From positions 10,106,001-10,170,000 of the forward strand of contig NC_059507.1 of the NCBI RefSeq assembly GCF_914767665.1: 64,000 bases of DNA, read 5' to 3'. The DNA is from Harmonia axyridis (Eukaryota > Arthropoda > Insecta > Coleoptera > Coccinellidae). The notes under the pieces are model-generated. The model saw nothing but the letters and a program-made list of their open reading frames with translations, was not told where the DNA came from and did no database searches. Both the position numbers and the translations under genes were made by a program. Of the stretch, positions 25,501-36,200 are shown piece after piece; positions within the stretch are counted from its first letter, which is position 1; every line of letters starts with the position of its first letter.

Positions 25501-26219
25501 GAATGTTTGATAAAAGCAATCAGGGAAAAATAACCTTTGAGAATTTCAGTGCATTATGGAAATATGTAACGGACTGGCAAAATTGTTTTCGGTCCTTCGA
25601 CAGAGATAACTCAGGCAACATTGATAAAAATGAAATGAAAACTGCGCTGTCATCATTCGGTTATAGACTATCTGATGGAATAATTGACACTTTGCTTAGG
25701 AAATTTGATCGTCATGGAAAGGGAACAATTCTTTTCGATGATTTCATTCAATGTTGTGTAACTTTACATGTGAGTATAATTCTTGAGTCAAGCGTACTTT
25801 TTTTTCAAAGATGTGGAATAATTCTAATGAATTATTATGGTAATTATCAAGGTTGAAATAACTACACGCTTATCCTTGTAGACTTTATTGAGATTTAATG
25901 CTGTTTTGACCACTATGTTGTAATCATGTGAAACTAAATTTTATAAATGAATAAATAATAATAAAGCTAATTTTTGATCCCAAATCAATACCAAATGCTG
26001 TTAGTTTACATAAGGATCAATTATTATTAGTTAGTTCAACCTTAGTAGAATACTGAGCCCACTTGTGAGCTCGAAATATATGTTATAATCATGGTTACAG
26101 TTATTCCCATTTTTCAGACCCTGACTTCTGCTTTTCGCCAATATGATACCGACCAAGATGGGATGATTCAAATACACTATGAGCAATTTCTGAGTATGGT
26201 GTTTAGTTTAAAAGTATAA
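25501..26219 (+). CDS. Alg-2: ALG-2 alternative 3' exon cassette B (isoform B)
   Basis: Exons 25501-25769 and 26118-26219 repeat exons 3 and 4 of isoform A with identical lengths (269 and 102 nt), phases and splice sites. The acceptor is CTTTCAG, and entry phase 1 fits shared exon 2. EF2 to EF5 are all intact: DKSNQGKITFEN, DRDNSGNIDKNE, DRHGKGTILFDD, DTDQDGMIQIHY. Differences fall mostly in EF2, the EF3-EF4 linker (SDGIIDTLLRKF against SDQLINTLVRKF) and the C-terminus (FSLKV against FGLKI). I see no copy of exons 1-2 between the cassettes, so isoform B should be made by splicing exon 2 past cassette A. No stops or frameshifts, so it looks functional. Confidence 0.8.
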
Positions 26220-26253
26220 ATAGTTCGTATTGACGAAAATTCTCAAATGTTCC

Positions 26254-26259
26254 AATAAA
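26254..26259 (+). terminator. Poly(A) signal of ALG-2 cassette B
   Basis: AATAAA about 35 nt past the isoform B stop codon, mirroring the arrangement after cassette A. Confidence 0.6.
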
Positions 26260-27152
26260 TAACTTGTAAAATAGGTTGTGAAAATTCAACTAATATTTAC
26301 GCATGCTGTAAATAAGTATTTTCATATAAAATTAAAAGAAATTACCTCCAAAACGTAAAAAATATACTTCCGTAATTTTCTTTGCCTGTGAATTCCCCAG
26401 ATGCCATTTGTTTAATGACAATTGACAAAACACCTGTTGCCAAACACCAACTGCCGCCTGGTGGTCAGTCGCTAAATCAATGGCGGTCTATCCAATGCAA
26501 TGCAGGTCTTTCCTCTACCTACCATGTACTTCCCCGACAGGTAGTAAATTCTATTTTTTTTTAACATGATGTAATGAAGTATTTATTCCTACTCAAATAT
26601 GGAATAAATAATTTCAAGTAATACCTAACAATATGATTTTTTTTTAATATGAAATATGTATATTCAATATAATATATGATAATTAATTAGATAGGTACGC
26701 TATTGACGGAGAGCAAACGAAGATAAATAAGAATATCGAACTGGCAGAAATCTAAGTTTGGAGTTATAATTTTGTGATAAGGGAGAAAATAATAGTGCGA
26801 AATTTGCAGTGTTTTTTATTGGTGGGCTAAAATTCAGAGATTTTGAAAAAAGTTCATAGGTCAAATTTTGAAATAGGTCCGTGCATTTCATTTTCCAAAA
26901 CAAATCTTCCTAGATCTCCTATTACTCCTTCTAGTTCGCTTATATTCTGCCTTTTCAGGCTATGTTTGTCTGAAATGAATAAAAATTGTTGAAGAGGCAT
27001 AATATTTCTAAATAAATAAATTGTCATAGTGGAAAGTTCAACGCATATTCTTGAAAGAATAATTGTCGGAAAAAATAACAGTAATAATAACGCTTCATTT
27101 CAATCAATAAGTCTCGGGCCTATATTCACTACAAAACAATAAAGGCATGGAC
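26260..27152. other. Intergenic, convergent 3' ends
   Basis: Between ALG-2 (+) and the minus-strand gene at 27153-27630. AT-rich; I see nothing in it beyond short random frames. Confidence 0.55.
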
Positions 27153-27630
27153 TTATTGAGAGAAGTGTAAGATGGACCCAGTGAGTCCTTTTTCAGAAGT
27201 TTGGAGCTTGTAAGAGTTAGGAATAATTAGATATTCACATGCTTCATCCATTTCACATAATGGCTTGAATAAAGTAGGCCTGGTTCTATAAATATTCGGG
27301 AATAAAATAACTGGGTTTCTGTAAGACCATTTCTGCGTGGTAGTGCCTTCTACCCAACCCTCTGGCAGTGGAACTCTTGGTTTCTCCTTAGGTGGAAGAA
27401 ATTTTTCGTATCCATCTGAAGAAAGATTATGATATAATCTTAAGTGTAGAAAGTTGAAGAAAAAATTCACCGAATGAACAAAAATGTTGATGATAGGCAG
27501 TCTTCTTCTCAAAAGCTTCCTTTTCATCCACAACTGTAGTATTCATGGGCACCTTGAAGTATTTTTCTGCAATTCTTGGGCGTTTTTCACTCTGCAATAA
27601 GTTTAATTTTATATTATCAAGAAGTTCCAT
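27153..27630 (-). CDS. Unrecognised conserved-looking protein, 2 exons, ~140 aa
   Basis: Exon 1 27630-27471 and exon 2 27415-27153, joined at a GT/AG intron of 55 nt with matching phase (1), 423 nt in total. The protein is basic and rich in aromatic residues and Pro, with FDGYEKFLPPKEKPRVPLP followed by an EGW..GTTTQKWSYRNP block. There is no signal peptide, membrane segment or coiled coil. I do not recognise a family. The biased, non-repetitive sequence and clean splice junction argue that it is real. The ATG at 27630 is the first in frame, but TTATTGCAG just inside it could instead be an acceptor from an upstream exon, so the N-terminus is uncertain. It lies head-to-head with the gene at 30210, 2.6 kb away, with two transposons between. 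Confidence 0.55.
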
Positions 27631-27837
27631 ATTGCCAATAATAAAACAATGTTACATATTTCTTCACAAAACTGTGACAGTTTTCTATTTTGTCCTCTTC
27701 ATTCCCTGCATCTGTAGAGAGATAATGTTTATAGCTTTCAGCGATAGGATCTTTAAATTCTTGGTGGCTCTTATATTTGATGAGGCTGAAAATAAGTTGA
27801 ACTGAAATGGCTTGACTATTTTATATCTACAATATTA

Positions 27838-28119
27838 TAGGGTGGTCCAACGAAAACTTAACATCGCGATTTTCCGACTTTTGGAAATTTTGAAGCGAAA
27901 TTTCAGGATCAGATAGTATTCGATTAGATCTTCAAAATGAGGTATCGCAACACCTCTCATCCCTATTCAAAATTAAGGGGTTGTACTCACCCCTGTTAGG
28001 GGTTGCAATTACAAAAGTTGTCCCCCCTCGAATCAGAAATTGACAGGTTCAAGCGTTTTTCCACATTTTCATTTTAAAGCCGGAAAATCGAGGTGTTGAG
28101 TTTTCGTTGGACCACACTG
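27838..28119. repeat. TA-flanked MITE with ~40 bp inverted ends
   Basis: Left TAGGGTGGTCCAACGAAAAC and right GTTTTCGTTGGACCACACTG are near reverse complements, continuing through the AAATCG region. TA stands on each side. 282 bp, non-coding. The hAT element beginning at 28125 inserted next to its right end. Confidence 0.8.
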
Positions 28120-28124
28120 TAATA

Positions 28125-29872
28125 CAGGGCCCCCGCAACCGCGCGTTCAACGCGTGCACCGCACGCGGGCGCCACTCTTAAAGGGCGCCAAAATCTCTTA
28201 TAGACCGCATGAAAATCCGAAAGACCAAAGGTTTTTGAAAAAGTTTTTTTTTAATTTTTTCAACAATTTTAAAAGTGCAAAGACATCTTTTACACATCCA
28301 AACAAGTTCCCTAACGTCACAATCCCTATAAAATAACCTCGGCCACAGATTGCAATTATACGATTCTTTTCGAGTAAACAAATCATAAATAATCATCCCT
28401 TTGTCGGTACGGGATTTCTTTATGGACCACCTTGCACCGGACGGCGGGCACCATTTCTTCGATCATCACTAAAACGCATATGGTACACATAAACAATCAT
28501 AAATACCGAAGCGATAGCTTTTAGCCAGGGGAATCATGAAACTTTCGCCACCATCTGTAGGAAAAATACTACATGTTACAGAGAATTTCTGAAACTACCA
28601 AAATCTGCTTGCTATGCTATAACAGCAGAAACCTATCCAAAGAATAGTTATTTTGTTTCGAAACGTTTAGGGGTTGAGGTCAAGACGCAAAAAATTAAAA
28701 TACTCAAATAATTGGAAAGATTTGTATTTTGTGTAATTGTGGTTTGTTTTACTGTTTCTTGTTGTGATTAAATTAAATTTTATGAAATGGTAAGTACCTA
28801 TCCACATACAGAATTAGCATTTCTATCAGTCTATAAAATTCGATATTTTTTTTTCTGTTTAAAATGGTGCACATCCTAAATTAGCCCATACCTATATACT
28901 ATAATATTATTTTTATTTGCTTCAAATAGGGAAGTATTGTTTGTAATCGTGAAAAAATTGAATCGACTTTGATATTTTGAATTTGTTACCTGTTACCTCA
29001 TATTATACTTAATTTTTTTTTAATATGCACCCTGGATCTGTATTATTTATTTGATGTTCGTAGCCGTTTGACATTCTAAAAAAATTATATTTCACCTTTG
29101 CCAAAAATTAATTATTATAACAGGAACAGGGTATGTGCTTCAGATCGGTCTTAACTTATTATTATTGTTAATATTAACTCCGTTTAGGTTTGAAGGCTCG
29201 GATTTAAGGTTTAAATTCATAAAAATGAAAACATACGGGTTATTCTCAAAGAGATGGCGCAAAGTAAATCATGGGTGAATGTCCTTACCAATTTTGGATC
29301 AAGTTTTTCTTAAATTCTAGGAGCCATACAAGAGAAAACGACCTTCTGATGCAAAATTTCGAGAGCAAAAAAAAGCTAGACTTCAACAAAGGGAGAAGAT
29401 GGCTGGGAGTATGGAATAATATTTAATAATTAATTATTAATAATAATATTAATATTTTAATATAATATTATGAATAATCACTGGTATTCGTGTCCTGACT
29501 TTTTATTTCCCCTGTCCTCTTTGCCACTACATAGCTGAATATTATGAAAAATTTAAAGAAGAATAAAGCTCAGGTTTTGAAAACTCTGCAGTTTCATTAC
29601 AAAATTGAAATAAAATGCGGTTTTGATCGAATGCTTGAATAAAATAATGAAACATTTAAAAAATGTATTATGCAACAACTGACAGCATAAAGTTCTTAAG
29701 GCATTCAATAAAGGTTGCCGATAGTTTTTCAACCCTTCTACAAATAAATTCCTAACAAAAACTGAAACATTTTTTGCCGATTATCCTGCGACGTTTTTCT
29801 CCACTTCCCCCCCTTAAGGGGCGCCAAAATATTTTCGGCACGCGGGCGTTGATGACCCTTGCGGGGGCCCTG
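28125..29872. mobile_element. Non-autonomous hAT element with perfect 8-bp target duplication
   Basis: Ends CAGGGCCCCCGCA and TGCGGGGGCCCTG are perfect inverted repeats, and the sub-terminal GGGCGCCA blocks also pair. Both flanks carry CTGTAATA (28117-28124 and 29873-29880), the 8-bp duplication of hAT transposons. Inside, a plus-strand ATG at a GTAAGT donor (28788-28793 region) and an AG near 29319 bracket an exon reading EPYKRKRPSDAKFREQKKAR and ending in TAA near 29420, like the Lys-rich N-terminus of TTF/ZMYM-type hAT transposases. The catalytic part is gone, so the element cannot move by itself. The exact duplication suggests fairly recent insertion. Confidence 0.88.
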
Positions 29873-30209
29873 CTGTAATAAACCTTCATTTTTTGTAAAA
29901 TAACTTACGGAGGTAGTTTTTGACGAATATAACTTCCTCTGTATGTTGTTTCGAATGTCCTATTTTCGAACTCCATGTTTCAAAATCTTAAAATAGGAGT
30001 TCGAGAAAACACTTCAAAAAAATTGACGGGATATAAAAATATGACACCGCCAGGAAATTAATTTGTCATTACTTTTTTCAGAAAATTTTGATGTGATTGT
30101 CGAATCGATGTCTTAATTTGTTTGTGGGGTGGGCCAAATTCATGCGTAATTAGTCTTAGGTCAACTATATCTCTATTTTTGTGAGACTTGTGTGAAATCA
30201 CTCGAAAAA

Positions 30210-33200
30210 ATGGTTATGAATCAATTTGTTACCACTTATAGGAAAGATTACTTGTGGCCTTATGTGAGGACGTTTGGCTCGAAGTGAGTAGAAATCTGGG
30301 ACCAGTGGCGTACCCAGTCATAAGCCTTGGGGGGGATAAAGAAAAAAATTTTCAATTTTTCCTTTTTTTGAAGAAGTTTTCCAAAAAATTTTGCTTACTC
30401 ATAATAAGATTGTGATATATAAGGTTGTTACATATAATGGATATTCCTTCTGGGGGAGATATATCCCCCTTATTCCCCCCCTTGGGTACGCCACTGTCTG
30501 GGACAAAATTCTTAGATCAGGAACAAATTTGAATACTTTGAATTTCAGAATCGTGTGATTTAATTTTCACAGGTGATTTTTTAGCACATTTCAAAGCTAA
30601 AAGAGTTAATATAAACAAGTGCTCGGAAAATATCCCATTTTTTTCATAGGCCATCTCCTGATCATCTATACAAAGCTCAGTATCGTGACCAGAAAACATG
30701 CGATTGCAACGCTCTACCTCCAATACATCCATCGAATGAACAAAAACAGGTATTGGGTCCAAACGCCCTCAAAGAAGAAGCATGGAGTCGATTGGGCCCT
30801 ATGGGGCCTTTGCTGGATCCTAAAATCTATCCCGCAAGAGTGGGGGCACCCCCAGAATCCCAGATCAGTCGATTCAACCAACCCAACGTTTTCCTTCAGA
30901 AGGTAATTTTTTGTGTAGGCCTATCAGAGATATATCTATGTTATCTCTGAGGCGTATCAGGTGCTAGGGTAGGCATTTAGATTTAGACACTACATTTGGT
31001 ACCCACCGCAATGTCATTGGTCAGATTCGAATTCAAGACCAATAAATATTTCCAATCATATTCATTGATTGATTTATTCATGAATAGAACTAATATTCAT
31101 GAATAGTTAAATATTCATGAATAGTGAATTTCCCTGAATAGTTGAAGAATAACTTTTAAGATATAATTATTCGGAGTTTCAACAAGAATTCATGATCCAT
31201 GACCTCAAAAAACACGCATTTCAATTTTGATTAGAATCGGGCCATAATCATAAAACTCGTCCGTCATTTTGGAGACGTCATGTTGAATATTTGACAATGA
31301 ATTCATAATCTTCCATAAAAAATCCCCTTCTATTAATGAATAGATTAATGGATATTCATGAATAGTACCTATGACTATTAATGAATAATTGAATAGGTAT
31401 TCATAAATAGTCACGTAAATTCTTATTTTTCATATTCAAATTTTTAACGTAGGAGTCTTATAGAGGGGCGGTACAAGGAATTTGGGCCAATTACACATAA
31501 ATAGAAGTTTAAAATGATTATCAATAGTAAAGGGTGTTTTTATAGAGCTATAGAACTTTAAATTGCAATAAAACAACGATGGATTAGTCGATTGACATGA
31601 ATTTTATTCATCCGCAAGATAATCTTGTGGCATTACATTTTGAATATGATTTCTGGCATATGACCGCCACGGCTGGCTCGGATCTTGGAGGCCAATTCAC
31701 AGGTCCAAAACGTGAAATTAGGCGGTCACCAAACATGTCTTTCAATAAATCGATTGTGGCACGAGCTGTGTGACATGTTGCGCCGTCTTGTTGGAACCAT
31801 AGCTCCTGGACATCATGGTTGTTCAATTCAGGAATGAAAAAGTTAGTAATCATGGCTCTATACCGATCACCATTGACTGTAACGTTCTGGCCATCATCGT
31901 TTTTGAAGAAGTACGGACCAATGATTCCACCAGCCCATAAAGCGCACCAAACAGTCAGTTTTTCTGGATGTAACGGTGTTTCGCAATACACTTGAGGATT
32001 AGCTTCACTCCAAATGCAGCAGTTTTGTTTGTTGAGGTAGCCCTTCAACCAGAAGTGCGCTTCATCGCTAAACAAAATCAAATGGACGTAGTGCGCGATA
32101 CGTATTCCGCACAGAACCATTATTTTCGAAATAAAACTGCACTATTTGCAAGCGTTGTTCAGGCGTGAGTCTATTCATGATGAATTGCCAAACCAAACTG
32201 AGAATAAATAACTTGACAGCTGTTAAATCGGTCGCCATCTTGAACAGTAATGCCAACTTAAAGTTATATACCTCGAAAAAAAACACTCGTTATTAATAAT
32301 ACAAGTTTATTTTTTTTTCAGCTCCAAGAAAAGTATCCGTTTATTTACGAATGCTTGAGAAATGCTCCTCCTGACGATTTGATATCTCGAATCAATAGAG
32401 ATCGTTTGCGAACAACTTATGAGGTTGACTTTTGTCGGATGAGTAAGTAAAGAATCTGTATAATTTAATTTCATAGTTTCACATCCGGACCACGACATGA
32501 ATATGAATAACCCAGTATGAGGCACAATTTTGTTTCCGCCGTTTTGCAATAATGGCTGTAGCGGTAAGTGGTAGTCGAAATAAATAGATCGTAGATGTCA
32601 TACATAACGCCTTGCAAATATTAGTCGATCTGTGTCTGAATCATAAAGTTATTCTCGATTAAACAGCTTACGAGCCAAATTTCTGTATTTTGCGGGAAGT
32701 TTTAGTTTTCTGATTTAATATCTGCGGCTGAGGCTCATCGAATGCTCTGAAATACCTATGATGAGGCCACTATTAGTGAAAAAGACGTACCGAGAGTAGT
32801 TTCAACGCTTCAAGAACGGTGATTTTGACCTCGAAGACCATCATGGCGATGGAAGAGAGAAGGTTTTCGAAGATGCAGAATCAGAGGCATTACTTGATCA
32901 AACGGCGGAAGCAAAATTGTACGCCTATGTACTTATATCATATAGAGATCTATAGATGTATTTCCGAAGATTCGCTCTTTATAGACATCAAATTTAGACC
33001 TAATAATTCTTTCGCATTTCCAATAATTTTGAAGATGAAAGAGAACCTTCACTAAATCAATTCGATTTTGCAGGAGAATATCCAGATGCTTCATACGATG
33101 AGCTACTTAGAACTGCTGGAGTGTCTGGTGCGCCTCCATGTCCGGAACCTGTGACTCTACCGGGTGACCCTTGCAGACCAGGCCAGAGGAATGTAGCTTA

Positions 33201-36200
33201 CAGGCCCGCAGTTATAAGTCAAATGGGATACTGCAAGGGTTCAGGAGGAGGTGGAGGTGGATTGGGCGGAGAGGTCACAGAACATTGCAGTAAGGCTCAT
33301 ATCTATTCTATAGTTTGATAGTTTTTGTTGAGAGGGAAAACCACAACGTGGTTGTTCAGTTCAAAACGAAATTAGAGATATTTGTTCTTACAAATCACCG
33401 ATTTTTCTGGGGTTGTCACATAATTTCCTCCAACAATTATCTACATATAAGAAAGGAAATATTCTTAATTTGCGAATGAAAAAAAAATCAAAATTTCAAA
33501 AGATGACAGCCACAACAGTGACAGCTGTCCGAAGATAGCGGACTATTCAAAATTAAAAAGCTCTTTATGTTTTAACAGTATATAAAACAACGGCATACAA
33601 GCTAATACACAGCTGTGATATTCTAATGAAAAATGAATTCTGAAACGTTCGTTAATGGGCCAAATCCGTTGAAATTATGAAATTTTGTTTTCTTTATAAT
33701 TGAAAAAATGCCCATATCAGTGGAATTATAACAAATATTCATGCAAAATGTCATGAAGATCGCGTAGATATAATCGGAAGATTGAATCTTCCTGTAGAAT
33801 TTCCATATCTCAGAATATATATCGGGTGTCCCAAGGTGAGTGGCCTATTAGATTATTATGGAAACTATTGATGGTAAAGATTTCAAATCTTGTGGATAGA
33901 TATTTGGCCATGTAAGGTACATTTTTAAAATAATTTCACATTTCCAGTGTTGCCGGATGTACGACAATTTGGCAACAACTTTGTTATTTTGAATAGGACA
34001 TCCGGTATTTCTATTTTTTTTATGATACTCCATAAAATATTGAATCTTTTCACTCTTACTTGTCCATCCCTATCTTCAACGGTTTTTGAGTTATTAATTA
34101 TTCTTCGAAATTTTTGATCAAATTGGCGTTTTACGAAAATGACTCTAGTTCGTTCAATATTTGAGATTTAAGTCAGAAATTTTGCAAGTCGTTAGATATT
34201 GATCTGATCTGTGTCACTGCTCTTGAATTATGGTTGTCAATAATACAGGACGGACCAAAAAAATCATCATTTGCCAAGTTACAAAATTGTAAAAAAGTCT
34301 ATTTTTTCAAATTAGACACCTAGTATATTTTTCAATTTTTGGAATCAGTACATCACACTCTACAATTTTTCTATTCACGTCCCTATACCTATCTCAACTG
34401 GATTCCGAGTTATATGCGTTATATGTGTATATCTTTCTTGTGCCATTATTTATAGAAAAACCTCGGAACAAAACACCTGTTAGGCAATTATTGTTTATTT
34501 TGACATTTATGGATTGAACTGATTCATTGATATATCGATCTATGAACCACATAGAGAACATAACAATACAAAAGATATTAACACTTATTGAATCAATGTG
34601 AAATCTAATAAACGCATATAACTCGGAATCCAGTTGAGATAGGTATAGGGACGTGAATAGAAAAATTGTAGAGTGTGTTGTACTGATTCCAAAAATTGAA
34701 AAATATACTAGGTGTCTAATTTGAAAAAATAGACTTTTTCACAATTTTGTAACTTGGCAAATGATGAATTTTTTTGGTCCGTCCTGTATTATTGACAACC
34801 ATAGTTCAAGAGCAGTGACACAGATCAGATCAATATCTAACGACTTGCGAAATTTCTGACTTAAATCTCAAATATTGAACGAATTAGAATCATTTTCGTA
34901 ATACGCCAATTTGATCAAAAATTTCGAAAAATAATTAATAACTCAAAAACCGTTGAAGATAGGGATGGAAAAGTAAGAGTGAATAGATTTAATATTTCAT
35001 GGAGTATCATAAAAAAAATAGAAATACCGGATGTCCTATTCAAAATAACAAAGTTGTTGCCAAATTGTGGTACATCCGGCAACACTGGAAATGTGAAATT
35101 ATTTTAAAAATGTACCTAACATGGCCAAATATCTATCCACAAAATTTGAAATATTTACCATCAATAGTTTCCATAATAATCTAATAGGCCACTCACCTTG
35201 GGACACCCGATATATCAGCATTCACTGATATTTCGTAAGTACCTATACAGGGTCGCCACTTTTTCAATGGGATTGTATTGGTAACTTTTAAACCATAAGA
35301 GTTAGAAGGTCGGTCAAATGGAGAAAAAGTTGCATTCATAGTAGCATTGTCAAGCAGTTCAAACAAATCGAGATTATCAGGGCCGGTTATTGAGATATCA
35401 TAAAAAAAGTAAATTCTGTCATTTTGATTTTCTTTTTTTCCCACTTTATTTCAAATATTATCAAAAAATGTTTCAGGAATTGTTTATTCGACAGTAAATT
35501 ATCCTCAATTTGACGTAATCAGATTTCGTATCCAACGTTTCGTACTCCCTGGGCCACCCTCAACCTCATTATTTTCAATACGGACCTGCATATTTTATGA
35601 CACTTTTCGAAATAACTTTTAACGCTGAATTCAACGATATATCATACGATGTCATTCAAAGTTGATTTTCAGGTGATTTTGACCCTTATCCAAATTCCTT
35701 TTAGTCGGATCTGTATTACATTTAGGTACTTTTAGTTTAATTAACAACATGCAATACATTTCGATAAGAAAATCAACTAACTCATCTTGAACTAAATGGA
35801 TCATATTAGAATCAAAGCAAGAAACAAGTAAAAATTATTTACATATTTCAGTTCATACTGATTAAACGGAACTATCATTTAATTCAAGATAAATCAAATT
35901 TTTATTCGAAAGTAACTACCTAAATGAAAATTAATGATATCTCAAAAATAAAATTCATAATACTACGAACCCGAGATTCTTCGCGAGAAGATTGAGAATG
36001 TATTGGAAGGTATTCAAGGAGATAAAATAAGCAAATGTATAAGAAGTTCCTATGATATCTCAATAACCGGCCCTGATAATCTCGATTTGTTTGAACTGCT
36101 TGATAATGCTTCTATGAATGCAACTTTTTCTCCATTTGACCGACCTTCTAACTCTTATGGTTTAAAGGTTACCAATACAATCCCATTGAAAAAGTGGCCA

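Noticed and set aside
33848..35184. Two near-identical 61-codon frames as a duplicated small gene
   Set aside because: They are the two arms of one foldback element in opposite orientation.
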